Source: Candidatus Blochmannia sp. SNP (GTDB lineage Bacteria > Pseudomonadota > Gammaproteobacteria > Enterobacterales > Enterobacteriaceae). Taken from it: 64,000 bases of DNA. The notes under the pieces were generated by a model. It was given only the letters and a program-made list of their open reading frames with translations. It was not told the DNA's origin and did not search any database. Where the stretch lies: positions 62,001 to 126,000 of the forward strand of contig NZ_CP144371.1 in NCBI RefSeq assembly GCF_036549215.1. Direction: 5' to 3'. The translations under genes and the position numbers were made by a program. This document shows, piece by piece, positions 28,673 to 39,017 of the stretch (its first letter is position 1; the number at the start of each line of letters is the position of its first letter).

Positions 28673-29572
28673 ATGAACAATTTTGATTTTAATTTATTAA
28701 TAGTTCTCAATGCGTTACTAGAAGATAATAGCGTAAACTTAGCAGCAAAAAAACTAAATGTCACTGCTCCAGCCATTAGTAAATCCCTAAATAAAATACG
28801 TGTTCTATTTAATGATCAAATTTTAGTTCGTAGTGGGACTAAATTAATTCCAACACCTAAAGCAATGTCTCTGAAAGAAAATATTAAAGAATTAGTTAAT
28901 CGTATTGAATCAGTATTCAATAGTAACATAGCATTTGAACCTAAAAGTACTACTCTATCATTTACTATTGCATCAAATTATGCTATTTTTTTTGTTCTTA
29001 ATACTATCTTATTCCAAGAGATTCAAAATAATGCTCCCAACATATTTATCAATTTAGTAAATGATTCAGATTATGATGATGATTTTTTACGTAATCACAC
29101 CATAGACTTATACATAGGAGAAATACGTTCTCTTAATCCTGAAATAACTATTAGAACTATCTATGTATCCCAATGTTGTTTAATATGCCGGAATCACCAT
29201 CCTATTTTATCCGAAAATAAAAATATGGATAATTTATTAAAATATCAATTTATTCAAACTAAAAATGAATACTTAACCAGATCTGACGATCATAACAAAT
29301 ATTTTTGGTCAGAACGTAATCTAATTGGTATTACTCCTGAATATATTACCACTGTAAATGCTGTCATTCATTCGGACGCGTTGGCTATAATCCCAGAATT
29401 TGTATTGACAGTTGCGCAAAAATTAAACATACCAATAACATATTTTCATTCTGATTTTAACTTAGGAAAAAGAAACATCATTCAAGCGTGGCATTCTAAA
29501 CATAATCATTCTCCTGCTCATAAATGGTTACGAGAATTTACCAAAACCATGCTTTTAACTAAAATAAAATAA
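28673..29572 (+). CDS. LysR family transcriptional regulator
   Basis: The protein has the LysR layout: an N-terminal winged helix (NFDFNLLIVLNALLEDNSVN, then LAAKKLNVTAPAISKSLNKI and FNDQILVRSG) and a C-terminal effector-binding domain of about 210 residues. The start at 28673 places FDFNLL near residue 3 as in the family; 28658 is an alternative. The D/F-x-NLL opening and the SKSLNKIR helix resemble the LeuO/YidZ branch, and the C-terminal AWHSKHNHSPAHKWLREF recalls YidZ, but I cannot name the orthologue or its ligand. E. coli has no LysR gene between leuX and lptG. Its retention in a genome with few regulators is notable. Confidence 0.85.
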   Translation: MNNFDFNLLIVLNALLEDNSVNLAAKKLNVTAPAISKSLNKIRVLFNDQILVRSGTKLIPTPKAMSLKENIKELVNRIESVFNSNIAFEPKSTTLSFTIASNYAIFFVLNTILFQEIQNNAPNIFINLVNDSDYDDDFLRNHTIDLYIGEIRSLNPEITIRTIYVSQCCLICRNHHPILSENKNMDNLLKYQFIQTKNEYLTRSDDHNKYFWSERNLIGITPEYITTVNAVIHSDALAIIPEFVLTVAQKLNIPITYFHSDFNLGKRNIIQAWHSKHNHSPAHKWLREFTKTMLLTKIK

Positions 29573-29608
29573 ATATGAAAATTTTTAAAAATTTCTAATA
29601 TAATATAT

Positions 29609-30681
29609 TTATGAATATATCCATATGATAATTATACTAATTACCAAAAATATTATGCTAGGCAATATTACTCCAACTATTGGATAAATACTGTACATTA
29701 TACCTAATGTTCCAAATATTTGATTTAAAATATAGAACAAAAATCCCACTATACTTCCTATAAACAATCTAAATCCTATTTTTTTTTTATGCAATGGACC
29801 GAAAGTACATGCCAATGCCATTATGGTCATAGCTGATCCAGATATAGGAGATAATACCTTATTCCAAAAAATCATCTGATAATACTTAGAGCTTTGACCA
29901 ACCTCATTAAAATATTTAACACAATGATACAATTTAGAGATAGATAAAACATTTGGATGAGTAATCATCATCGATAATTTATATGGAGTTAATGCCGCAT
30001 GCCATTCGGCATGTAGTATTTTTTTATTAGTAACACACATTTCACTAGAAACGTCCAATTCATTCATATCAATTAAATGCCATACTTTATTAATAAATAC
30101 CGCTCGATTAATATAAAGTATCTTTTTTAATTTTTTTTTTCATCGAAATTATACAATTTTACCCCTAATAACTCGCTGCATGAAACCACACGTTCAACAT
30201 AAACGAAATCATTGTTATCTATAAACCACAGATTTTTAAACTTTTCAGACAGCAAATAAACGCCATATTGTGATTTATCACGATACGTGTGTATTATTTT
30301 TTCACTATTCGGCACTACCCATTCATTAGAAATTATACTACATAGTAGCACGGGAACAGAAGCTTTTATAACTGACAAGGCAATTTGTAATCTACTAAAT
30401 CCAGAAACCTGCATCGCTATAAATTCATTATGGATCTCAAGTATACTTAAACCCAAAAGACCACCTAATAAAGTAGCTATAGGAAAAAATAATTCAAAAT
30501 CTTTTGGTAAACTTAACACAATATAAGTAATAATTTCAAAAATAGAATAATTTCCTTCTTCTATTTTACGTAGTTCATCAACTAATCTAATTATACTAGA
30601 TAAAGATATCAATACTAAAAACACCACTATTGTGCTTGATATAATTACTTTTCTAATATAATGATTCAAAATATTATACAT
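29609..30681 (-). CDS. lptG: LPS export permease LptG, interrupted by a frameshift at an A10 tract
   Basis: LptG pairs with LptF in the LptB2FG complex that extracts LPS from the inner membrane. The frame from 30681 codes for 184 residues and stops at 30127, just after ten consecutive A's in the coding strand (30131-30140). Adding one A gives YNFDEKKKLKKILYINRAVF and joins without interruption the second frame, which ends at 29609. The joined protein is about 357 residues (E. coli 360), with three N-terminal and three C-terminal membrane helices and similarity at every part, including the residues around the junction. Transcriptional slippage at such A tracts restores reading frames in Buchnera and Blochmannia. 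I therefore call it probably functional and not a pseudogene. Confidence 0.85.
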
Positions 30682-30698
30682 ATGAACTATATTGTTAT

Positions 30699-31811
30699 TT
30701 ACTTACGATGAAGTACTATTAAAGCTAATTTTTTCATACAAGAAGTATCCCATGCATTCAATAATAAAGCTATTAATAAATAAATGCTATTAATAACCCA
30801 CATCCATACTATAGGATTTGTTTTCTCTAAAATAATATGAGAACGTAACAAAGTATGCAAAACAAAAAAAATAGTATACAAAAAAATTGTTAATAAAAAA
30901 TTTGATAAATAGTTATACGAAATAGTAATAGTTAATAACGTTGTAATTATTGGCATAATAAAAATAGATATTAACAAAGTTAAACGCCAGTGCAACTCCA
31001 CACGCGCTTCTGGTGCCATAGAACACCATAGTTGGTGTATAGACATATGATCAATAATAGTCTGGTTTTTTTTTAACAATGTTTTAAACGTATTATTGAT
31101 CGACATTTCGTACTTAGAAAAATCAGTTATAAATACATTTTTATACAATTCACATTTATTATAAATTTCGTAATACGTACCTTTTTCTAAAATGATTAAT
31201 CGGGAACCATCGGGATTTTGATCAACATTACCTTGTTCTGACGTAACAATTGTAAACATACCGTTATCTTTATTTTGATTCATTTTTACTAAAAAAACAT
31301 GTTTTAATTTTTTTTCCTGAATACTATCCGCAAATAAAGTTAAATATTTATCAGATAATGATTGAAATTTCTTTTCTGACAAAATGGTTAGATTAATGTT
31401 TTCTTTGATTTCATGCAATAATTTACTTTGATAACTCGAACAATAAGGAGATAACCATCCTATATTGATCATAGCAAATGTCACAACAATTCCACTAAAT
31501 AAAAATATACTCCTTATAAGAATGTATTTGTCTACAGCACAAGAATACATAGCTATAATTTCGTTATAAATATGTAAGCGATAAAAAGTTACTAGTACGC
31601 TTAAAAACACACTAAAAGGAATAAGTAATTTTCCTGCTTCTGGTATATTCAGACCAAGACACAAGAAAACTAAACATATTGAAATATTACCATCTATTAT
31701 CAACCCTAACATTTTAATCAATTTTTGACAAAAACAAACTAAAAACAATATTATTAAAATAATTAATTGATTTCTAAATATTTCTTTTAATATATACTTC
31801 GTAAATATCAT
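30699..31811 (-). CDS. lptF: LPS export permease LptF
   Basis: LptF is the other transmembrane half of LptB2FG. From the ATG at 31811 (MIFTKYILKEIFRNQLIILI) the protein has 370 residues and aligns with E. coli LptF (366); an ATG nine codons upstream is the alternative. Three membrane helices lie at each end, with FCQKLIKMLG in the first and WMWVINSIYLLIALLLNAWD near the C terminus. The periplasmic jellyroll in the middle carries a DGSRLIILEKGTYYEI stretch. It precedes lptG by 17 bp, so the two are probably one transcript. Confidence 0.94.
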   Translation of the reverse strand: MIFTKYILKEIFRNQLIILIILFLVCFCQKLIKMLGLIIDGNISICLVFLCLGLNIPEAGKLLIPFSVFLSVLVTFYRLHIYNEIIAMYSCAVDKYILIRSIFLFSGIVVTFAMINIGWLSPYCSSYQSKLLHEIKENINLTILSEKKFQSLSDKYLTLFADSIQEKKLKHVFLVKMNQNKDNGMFTIVTSEQGNVDQNPDGSRLIILEKGTYYEIYNKCELYKNVFITDFSKYEMSINNTFKTLLKKNQTIIDHMSIHQLWCSMAPEARVELHWRLTLLISIFIMPIITTLLTITISYNYLSNFLLTIFLYTIFFVLHTLLRSHIILEKTNPIVWMWVINSIYLLIALLLNAWDTSCMKKLALIVLHRK

Positions 31812-32048
31812 TGCTTTACCTAAAAAACTTGTTTTCATATCAAAAATCAGTATCGTAACAATAATAAAATTACAATATTAAAATAATGCATACTTAATTT
31901 ATTTGTAACGCAAAAAAATTATTAATGATAAAATATAAGTTCAGATCATATCAACAATGTACCTCATTGTTACATATAATATATAATTGCGCATATTGTG
32001 ATTAATTTATTTCAACATGTTATTTAGCATGCTTATATAGGAAAATTT

Positions 32049-33563
32049 ATGATAAAATTTAGGGTAACTGATAGTCATCTAGAATCATATCCTGATAGTT
32101 GTATGATTACTGGTATATTTGAAGAATCACATTTATTTCCTTCAACAAAAAAGATTGATACCATAAGTAGGGGATACATCAGCTCATTATTACATCGTGG
32201 AGCATTTCAAGGAAAAATGGAGCAAACACTCTTGTTATATGATATTCCTCAGTTATATAATAGACAAATTTTATTAATTGGTTGTGGTAAAAAAGATAAT
32301 TTTGATAAATATTGTTATAGAAAATTAATTCGTAAAATAATACTTTTATGTAAAGAAATCCCCATAATTAAAATACTGTTTTTTTTAAGTGAATTAAATA
32401 TCAAAGGATATGACAATTATTGGAAAATAAGACAAACAATAGAAATTGTTGAAGAAGAATTATATGTATTTAATAGATTTAAAAACAATAAGAGTACATT
32501 GAATCAATCACTGCAAGAAATAATTTTACATATACCTAATACAAACGAACTTACATGTTGTAAACAATCTATTCAAGATGGATTATCGATTGTTCATGGA
32601 ATAAAAATAGCCAAAGATTTAGGAAATATGCCTCCTAATTTCTGCACCCCTGACTATCTCATTGACCAAGTTAATAAATTATCCAGTTATGATAATATCA
32701 CAATAAATATAATTGATGCTTTAGAAATGAAAAAATTAGGTATGAATGCTTATTTAGCAGTAGGGCTAGGCTCCAATTATACTCCTAAAATGCCTATAAT
32801 TAGATATGAAGGACATCCTGAAGGATCTAATGTTCCTCCTGTTGTATTTATAGGAAAAGGATTAACTTTTGATTCTGGTGGTATTTCTATTAAAGAATCA
32901 AACAAAATGGATGAAATGAAATATGATATGTGTGGAGCTGCTGCAGTATATGCAGTTATGTGTATAGCTGTAGAACTTAATTTACCACTAAATATTATTG
33001 GGATACTTGCTATTGCTGAAAACATGATAAGTCATACTTCTTTCCGTCCAGGTGATATCTTAACTACTTTATCAGGACAAACAGTAGAAGTATTAAATAC
33101 CGATGCTGAAGGTCGTTTAGTATTATGTGATGCATTAACATACGCAGAGCGGTATAAACCTGATGTTGTAATCGATGTAGCCACATTAACTGGAGCTTGT
33201 GTCGTTGCATTAGGGCATCATTTTAGCGGTTTAATGTCTAATAATGAAGATTTAACCAATGATTTAATTGTAGCCTCAAAACAATCTAAAGATTACATTT
33301 GGAGATTACCACTAAATGATATATTCCAAAAACAATTAAGATCTACATGCGCAGATATGACAAATGTTGGAGGTAAATCTGGAGGCGCTATTACAGCTGC
33401 TTGTTTTCTTCAAAAATTTACGCATAAATACCATTGGGCACATTTAGATATCGCTGGAACAGCATGGATATCTAATTATCATGACAAAAGCGCTACGGGG
33501 CGCCCCGTAGCGCTTTTGTCACAATATTTAATTAATAAATCATATTCCCATATAAAAAAATAA
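32049..33563 (+). CDS. pepA: Cytosol aminopeptidase PepA
   Basis: PepA is a two-metal hexameric leucyl aminopeptidase that in E. coli also binds DNA (Xer recombination at cer and carAB control). The 504-residue protein matches E. coli (503). The catalytic core includes GKGLTFDSGGIS, the signature NTDAEGRL with metal ligands, and AHLDIAGTAW. The last part encodes TGRPVALLSQYL as in the family. A perfect 40-bp palindrome with a GGGGCGCCCC core lies inside the coding sequence at 33482-33521. pepA is followed by holC and valS as in E. coli. Confidence 0.97.
   Translation: MIKFRVTDSHLESYPDSCMITGIFEESHLFPSTKKIDTISRGYISSLLHRGAFQGKMEQTLLLYDIPQLYNRQILLIGCGKKDNFDKYCYRKLIRKIILLCKEIPIIKILFFLSELNIKGYDNYWKIRQTIEIVEEELYVFNRFKNNKSTLNQSLQEIILHIPNTNELTCCKQSIQDGLSIVHGIKIAKDLGNMPPNFCTPDYLIDQVNKLSSYDNITINIIDALEMKKLGMNAYLAVGLGSNYTPKMPIIRYEGHPEGSNVPPVVFIGKGLTFDSGGISIKESNKMDEMKYDMCGAAAVYAVMCIAVELNLPLNIIGILAIAENMISHTSFRPGDILTTLSGQTVEVLNTDAEGRLVLCDALTYAERYKPDVVIDVATLTGACVVALGHHFSGLMSNNEDLTNDLIVASKQSKDYIWRLPLNDIFQKQLRSTCADMTNVGGKSGGAITAACFLQKFTHKYHWAHLDIAGTAWISNYHDKSATGRPVALLSQYLINKSYSHIKK
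33482..33521. repeat. Perfect 40-bp palindrome inside pepA
   Basis: The two 20-base arms are exact reverse complements with no spacer; the centre is GGGGCGCCCC. It encodes KSATGRPVALL, which is conserved in PepA, and uses GC-ending codons (AGC, ACG, GGG, CGC, CCC, GCG) that are rare in this genome. It is by far the most GC-rich protein-coding patch noticed here. The structure ends 42 bp before the pepA stop and could form a strong hairpin in the pepA-holC-valS transcript. Confidence 0.92.
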
Positions 33564-33609
33564 ATAAAGACTATCCTAATTATAAAACTTAATAGAAAAT
33601 TTATGATAT

Positions 33610-34062
33610 ATGAAGCATGGCACTTTTTATTTAATACCTCAAAAAATTAAGCAAAAAACTGAACTCAGTTATATAGAAAAATTTGTTTGTAATTTAATCA
33701 GTACACAATGGAGATCTGGAAAAAGTATCCTAGTAGCCTGTGAAAATGAACACCAAGCGATAAAAATAGATGAAATGTTGTGGACATTTGATCAAAGTAC
33801 ATTTTTACCACATAATTTATTTGGAAAAACTATTCATGATACTCCAATAATTATATACTGGGATCGATGCTGTTATGATAACAATCCAAGAGATCTATTA
33901 ATTAATCTTATGAAACAAAATATGGATTTCTTTTTTAATTTTAATGAAATAATAGATTTTGTACCCATAACTGACATTTTAAAAAAATGGGCAAGATATA
34001 GATACCAATCTTATAAAAAAAATGGATTTGAACTAAATGTTATTAATACCCCAATTTCATGA
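33610..34062 (+). CDS. holC: DNA polymerase III chi subunit
   Basis: Chi links the clamp loader (through psi) to SSB. The 150-residue protein aligns with E. coli HolC (147) over its length: MKHGTFYLIPQ, QWRSGKSILVACENEHQA, DEMLW, FLPHNLFG, and the FNEIIDFVP segment. Its SSB partner at 43264 keeps the C-terminal DIPF peptide that chi binds. The stop overlaps the valS start (ATGA), indicating translational coupling. Confidence 0.94.
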   Translation: MKHGTFYLIPQKIKQKTELSYIEKFVCNLISTQWRSGKSILVACENEHQAIKIDEMLWTFDQSTFLPHNLFGKTIHDTPIIIYWDRCCYDNNPRDLLINLMKQNMDFFFNFNEIIDFVPITDILKKWARYRYQSYKKNGFELNVINTPIS

Positions 34063-36950
34063 GTAAACATATCGTGGAAAAAACATATAATCCTAAAAAT
34101 ATAGAAGAACCAATTTATAAATTTTGGGAACAAGGAGGTTACTTTGATCCCCATGGAGACACATCCCATAAAAGTTATTGTATTATGATGCCTCCTCCTA
34201 ATATTACAGGGCAATTACATCTTGGTCACGCATTTCAACAAATCATTATGGACGTTTTAGTACGTTATCAAAGAATGGAAGGGAAAAATACTTTATGGCA
34301 AACGGGTACAGATCATGCTGGTATCGCTACACAAATTCTGGTAGAAAATAAAATTTATAATGATACAGGAAAAACTAGACATAACTACACACGCGATGAT
34401 TTAATAAAAAAAATTTGGACATGGCAGAAACAATCTGAAAAATTTATTACTTACCAAATGAAACGATTAGGAAATTCTGTAAATTGGAAACGAAAATGTT
34501 TCACTATGGATACAGAAATGTCTTATGCAGTAAAAGAAGCTTTTATTCGTTTATATCAAGATGATTTAATTTATAGAGGAAAAAGACTAGTAAATTGGGA
34601 TTGCACATTACAAAGTGCAATTTCTGATCTAGAAGTTATAAATAAATCAATAAAAGGATCCATGTGGTATCTATGCTATAAGTTAGATAACTCTACTATT
34701 GTTAGAGATCATTCTACCACCGACCCACACCATTTAATCGTCGCAACAACACGTCCAGAAACTATATTAGGAGATGCTGCTGTTGCAATACATCCAGAAG
34801 ATTCTCGTTATAAAAATTTGATTGGAAAATACGTAATCACACCAATAACTAACAAACGTATTCCTATAATTTTTGATGAACATGTAGATATGTTTAAAGG
34901 AACTGGTTGTGTTAAAATAACCCCTGCTCATGATTTCAATGACTATATAATAGGGAAACGGCATAAATTACCCATGATAAAAATTTTTTCACTTAATGGG
35001 AAAATTCTTAAACACCCAGAAATATTTGATAGTTATGGGAAACCTAATGATCAATTATGCTACAATATCCCTCAAATATTTCATAATCTTAACAGTTATC
35101 ATGCACGGAAAAAAATAATTTCCGAATGCACCAAACTTAACTTATTATATGACATAAAACCCTATGATTCAATAATTCCATATAGCGATCGTACTGGAAC
35201 TATAATTGAACCTATGTTAACTGATCAATGGTACATACGTGCTACAATTTTAGCTCAACAAGCAGTAAATGCAGTTAAATTAGATATAATTAATTTTGTT
35301 CCAAAACAATATAAAAATATGTATTTTAGTTGGATGAATAATATACAAGATTGGTGTATTTCTCGGCAAATATGGTGGGGGCACGGAATTCCTGCTTGGT
35401 ATGATGATGCTCATCATAAAATATATGTAGGACATTGTGAAAAAGATATCAGAATAAAAAATCAATTAGATAATGATATAATATTACGTAAAGATAATGA
35501 TGTATTAGATACATGGTTTTCTTCAAGTCTATGGACGTTTTCTAGTTTGGGTTGGCCCAAGGATACTAATTTATTAAATGTTTTTCATCCCACTAACATT
35601 ATAGTAAGTGGATTTGATATCATATTTTTTTGGATTGCACGAATGATTATGTTAACCATGCATTTCATAAAAGATAATAGTGGAGTATCTCAAATTCCAT
35701 TTAAAACCGCATACATTACTGGTCTTATACGTGACGAGGCCGGTCAAAAAATGTCTAAATCTAAAGGTAACATCATTGATCCAATAGATATAATAGATGG
35801 AATTTCTATAGAGAATTTATTAAAAAAACGTACGAAAGACATGCTTCAGCCACAATTGGCAGATCAAATTATAAAATGTACTAAAAAACAATTTCCTAAC
35901 GGAATTCAATCTCATGGAACTGATGCTTTAAGATTTACTTTGGTAGCGCTAGCATCATCTGGACGAGATATACACTGGGATATGAAACGACTAACAGGTT
36001 ATCGTAATTTTTGTAATAAATTATGGCATGCTAGTCGATTTGTTATAATACATACTAAAAATAAAGATTGCAGTATATCTTCCGCTACAGAAAAATTGTT
36101 TTCCTTAGCAGATCGTTGGATTATTACAAAGTTTAATCAAACAGTGCAGAATTTTCATAAAAATTTAGAAATTTATCGTTTCGATAAAATAGCAAATATT
36201 TTGCACGAATTTATTTGGCATCAATTTTGTGATTGGTATATAGAATTAACTAAATCAACACTCTATCACGGGAATACACTGGAACTACGAGGCACGCGCT
36301 ATACATTAATTACATTACTAGAATCATTATTACGCTTAGCACATCCGATTATTCCTTTTATTACAGAAAAAATTTGGCAAGAAGTTAAAGTAATTACTGG
36401 AAATAATGGCAAAACTATTATGTTACAGCCATTTCCAAAATATAATGCATCCATAATTGACAATAAATCTATTATAGATTTTGAATGGATAAAACACACT
36501 ATCACAGCGATACGTAATACTAGAACAAATATGAATTTCCCTTATAATACACCCTTACAAGTAGCATTTCAGCATACCTCACCAGAGGCTAAAAAGCGAA
36601 TTTTAAATAATTATAATATTTTATGCAATATTGCTCACTTAAAAAGCATTGATTTCATCTCAAAACATGAAACATATCCATCAAAATCTATTACTATATC
36701 TTTAGATTCAACAGAGTTATTAATACGTACACCAAAAGAATTCAATAAAGATATTAAAATAAACCGAATAAATAAAGAATTAGAATCAATAAATCATAAA
36801 ATTGAAATGATACAAAAAATACTAAATAACAATGATTTCATAAATCATGCACCAAAATCTGTCATAAAAAATAAACAAGAATTATTAAATTATTATACTA
36901 AAATTAAACATAAATTACTCGATCAACATGCTACAATAACAAAGCTGTAG
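34059..36950 (+). CDS. valS: Valyl-tRNA synthetase
   Basis: ValS charges tRNA-Val and edits mischarged threonine. The 963-residue class I synthetase shows HLGH (PPNITGQLHLGHAF, about residue 49), the CP1 editing domain with TTRPETILGDAAVAIHPED, the KMSKS loop AGQKMSKSKGN (about residue 563), an anticodon-binding domain, and a C-terminal coiled coil (about residues 895-955). E. coli ValS has 951 residues. The gene overlaps holC by 4 bases and forms a unit with pepA and holC. Confidence 0.98.
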   Translation: MSKHIVEKTYNPKNIEEPIYKFWEQGGYFDPHGDTSHKSYCIMMPPPNITGQLHLGHAFQQIIMDVLVRYQRMEGKNTLWQTGTDHAGIATQILVENKIYNDTGKTRHNYTRDDLIKKIWTWQKQSEKFITYQMKRLGNSVNWKRKCFTMDTEMSYAVKEAFIRLYQDDLIYRGKRLVNWDCTLQSAISDLEVINKSIKGSMWYLCYKLDNSTIVRDHSTTDPHHLIVATTRPETILGDAAVAIHPEDSRYKNLIGKYVITPITNKRIPIIFDEHVDMFKGTGCVKITPAHDFNDYIIGKRHKLPMIKIFSLNGKILKHPEIFDSYGKPNDQLCYNIPQIFHNLNSYHARKKIISECTKLNLLYDIKPYDSIIPYSDRTGTIIEPMLTDQWYIRATILAQQAVNAVKLDIINFVPKQYKNMYFSWMNNIQDWCISRQIWWGHGIPAWYDDAHHKIYVGHCEKDIRIKNQLDNDIILRKDNDVLDTWFSSSLWTFSSLGWPKDTNLLNVFHPTNIIVSGFDIIFFWIARMIMLTMHFIKDNSGVSQIPFKTAYITGLIRDEAGQKMSKSKGNIIDPIDIIDGISIENLLKKRTKDMLQPQLADQIIKCTKKQFPNGIQSHGTDALRFTLVALASSGRDIHWDMKRLTGYRNFCNKLWHASRFVIIHTKNKDCSISSATEKLFSLADRWIITKFNQTVQNFHKNLEIYRFDKIANILHEFIWHQFCDWYIELTKSTLYHGNTLELRGTRYTLITLLESLLRLAHPIIPFITEKIWQEVKVITGNNGKTIMLQPFPKYNASIIDNKSIIDFEWIKHTITAIRNTRTNMNFPYNTPLQVAFQHTSPEAKKRILNNYNILCNIAHLKSIDFISKHETYPSKSITISLDSTELLIRTPKEFNKDIKINRINKELESINHKIEMIQKILNNNDFINHAPKSVIKNKQELLNYYTKIKHKLLDQHATITKL

Positions 36951-37199
36951 TTAACTCTATATAACAAAATATATATCGAAAATAACTTAAAAAAATAAAG
37001 TTTTTACCCGTAAATTAAATGTAAAAAATTAAACAGTAAATTTATCTTCATTATTTTAATTAATTATAAATAACCTTCGTACTTTGTTTTCATTAAAACT
37101 AATTTAAAAATCTTTAAGAATTTTTTTTAAATTAAATATTGTTTTTATTTACGTATAAATAATCACTTTATATAGATCAATATTCTAGGTAAATATCAC

Positions 37200-38231
37200 A
37201 TGAATCAATTATATCAACGATCTTTTTTACGGTTAATGGACTTTACCGCAGATGAAATTAAATTTCTACTGCAATTATCAAGTCATTTAAAACATCAAAA
37301 AAATACACAAACTGAAATTCAAAAATTAAACAAAAAAAATATTGTACTCATTTTTGAAAATCATTCAACTAGAACAAGATGTGCCTTTGAAGTAGCAGCA
37401 TTTGATCAGGGCGCACGCGTAACTTGTCTAACTCCAAATATTAGCCAAATTGGACACAAAGAATCCATTAAAGATACTGCTAAGATTTTGGGACGAATAT
37501 ACCATGGTATTCAATATCGTGGTTATAGCCAAGATATAGTTACTATACTTTCAGAATATTCTGGAGTCCCGGTATGGAATGGTCTAACTATGAAATTTCA
37601 CCCGACACAATTACTTGCCGATCTCATGACCATGCAAGAACAATTACCACATAAAACATTTCATCAAATGAAGCTAGCTTATGTAGGAGATGCAAAAAAT
37701 AATATCGGCAATTCTTTATTAGAAGCTGCAGCAATAATGGGTTTTAATTTAAGATTAGTATCACCCAAAATATTTTGGCCCACACAAGAATTATTTCAAA
37801 ATTGCCAAAATATTGCACAACGTAATAATGGAAATATTATTCTTACTGAAGACATTTCCAATGGAGTAAAAGATGTAGATTTTTTATATACCGATGTGTG
37901 GGTATCTATGGGAGAAAATGAAAAAATGTGGGAAAAACGTATTTCTTTATTATCTCCATATCAAGTAAACCATCGTATGATTCAAAATACCAATAATCCA
38001 AATATAAAATTTTTACACTGCTTACCGGCATTACATGATACCGAAACCACTATTGGCAAAAAAATAGCAAAAAGATATAATTTAAAAAATGGGTTAGAAG
38101 TAACAAATGATATATTTGAATCTTCATATAGTATAGTATTTGATCAAGCTGAAAATCGTTTACATACTGTCAAGGCTCTAATTTTAGCAACGTTACTTCC
38201 TGATTCTTGTTTTCTTAATCCAATTTATTAA
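37200..38231 (+). CDS. argI: Ornithine carbamoyltransferase
   Basis: The enzyme makes citrulline from ornithine and carbamoyl phosphate in arginine synthesis. The 343-residue protein has the carbamoyl-phosphate motif STRTR in [20 protein letters not shown], the HPTQLLADL motif, and the ornithine-binding HCLPALHD. Its length and position after valS match E. coli argI (334 residues). An arginine biosynthetic step kept in a reduced genome is consistent with nutritional supply to a host. No clear ArgR box was found upstream. Confidence 0.97.
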   Translation: MNQLYQRSFLRLMDFTADEIKFLLQLSSHLKHQKNTQTEIQKLNKKNIVLIFENHSTRTRCAFEVAAFDQGARVTCLTPNISQIGHKESIKDTAKILGRIYHGIQYRGYSQDIVTILSEYSGVPVWNGLTMKFHPTQLLADLMTMQEQLPHKTFHQMKLAYVGDAKNNIGNSLLEAAAIMGFNLRLVSPKIFWPTQELFQNCQNIAQRNNGNIILTEDISNGVKDVDFLYTDVWVSMGENEKMWEKRISLLSPYQVNHRMIQNTNNPNIKFLHCLPALHDTETTIGKKIAKRYNLKNGLEVTNDIFESSYSIVFDQAENRLHTVKALILATLLPDSCFLNPIY

Positions 38232-38353
38232 TTACAATAATTTATATATGATAATAAATAATACAATTTGTACTGCTTTATTATAGATATAATAGATGAG
38301 TATTAAATTTAAATATTTTATTTTTCACAAACTACAATATTAGGATAGATTAC

Positions 38354-38767
38354 ATGCAACAACATAATATTATAATTAATACCAAAAATGCTCCTGATCC
38401 CCTTGGTCCCTATACACAAGCTATAGAGATAAACAACATAATATTTGTGTCCGGTCAAATTCCCATATGCCCGGACACAAATATTATGTCTGATAATATT
38501 TACGACCAAACCCATCAAGCTTTACTAAATATCAAAAATATTATAGAAACCACTGGACTAAAAATAAATAATATTGTTAAAACCACATTATTTATCATTA
38601 ATATAAATGATTTACCTAAAATAAATACTAGTTATAAAAATTTTTTTAATACATACTCTTTTTCTAAAAACATAACTTTACCAGCACGCTCCTGTGTAGA
38701 GGTTTCCAAGTTACCAAAAGATGCCAAAATAGAAATTGAAGCCATCGCAATGCGTGAATTTTTGTAA
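38354..38767 (+). CDS. ridA: Enamine/imine deaminase RidA
   Basis: RidA hydrolyses reactive enamine/imine intermediates such as 2-aminoacrylate. The 137-residue protein shows NAPDPLGPYTQAIEI, FVSGQIPI, the active-site arginine in LPARSCVEV, and KIEIEAIA at the C terminus. It is slightly longer than E. coli RidA (128). Residues about 28-46 are coded by a 19-bp inverted repeat; the right-arm residues CPDTNIMS replace a less constrained turn of the family. The gene follows argI by about 120 bp. Confidence 0.94.
   Translation: MQQHNIIINTKNAPDPLGPYTQAIEINNIIFVSGQIPICPDTNIMSDNIYDQTHQALLNIKNIIETTGLKINNIVKTTLFIININDLPKINTSYKNFFNTYSFSKNITLPARSCVEVSKLPKDAKIEIEAIAMREFL
38436..38489. repeat. 19-bp perfect inverted repeat inside ridA
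   Basis: Bases 38436-38454 are exactly complementary to 38471-38489 with a 16-base loop. The arms share GTGTCCGG/CCGGACAC at the loop side. Both arms are in the coding frame: the left one encodes NIIFVSG, conserved in RidA, and the right one encodes PDTNIMS. Confidence 0.88.
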
Positions 38768-39017
38768 ATTAACCATAATATCCGTATAAAAAATAGAACA
38801 CACAATAAACAAATAAATAAAATATAATAATATATTATTATATAAATTTTTTCTTTTAATTATATATATCCCTTCTCTATGTCTTTCATATACATATTTA
38901 CTGTATTATTAAGTTAAATACACAAGAACTATTACGATAATCTTACACACACTGGAATCTTTTTAAGACAGCACACCACCACCACCACATCTTTTTATAG
39001 AAAAAGATCTATAAAGA

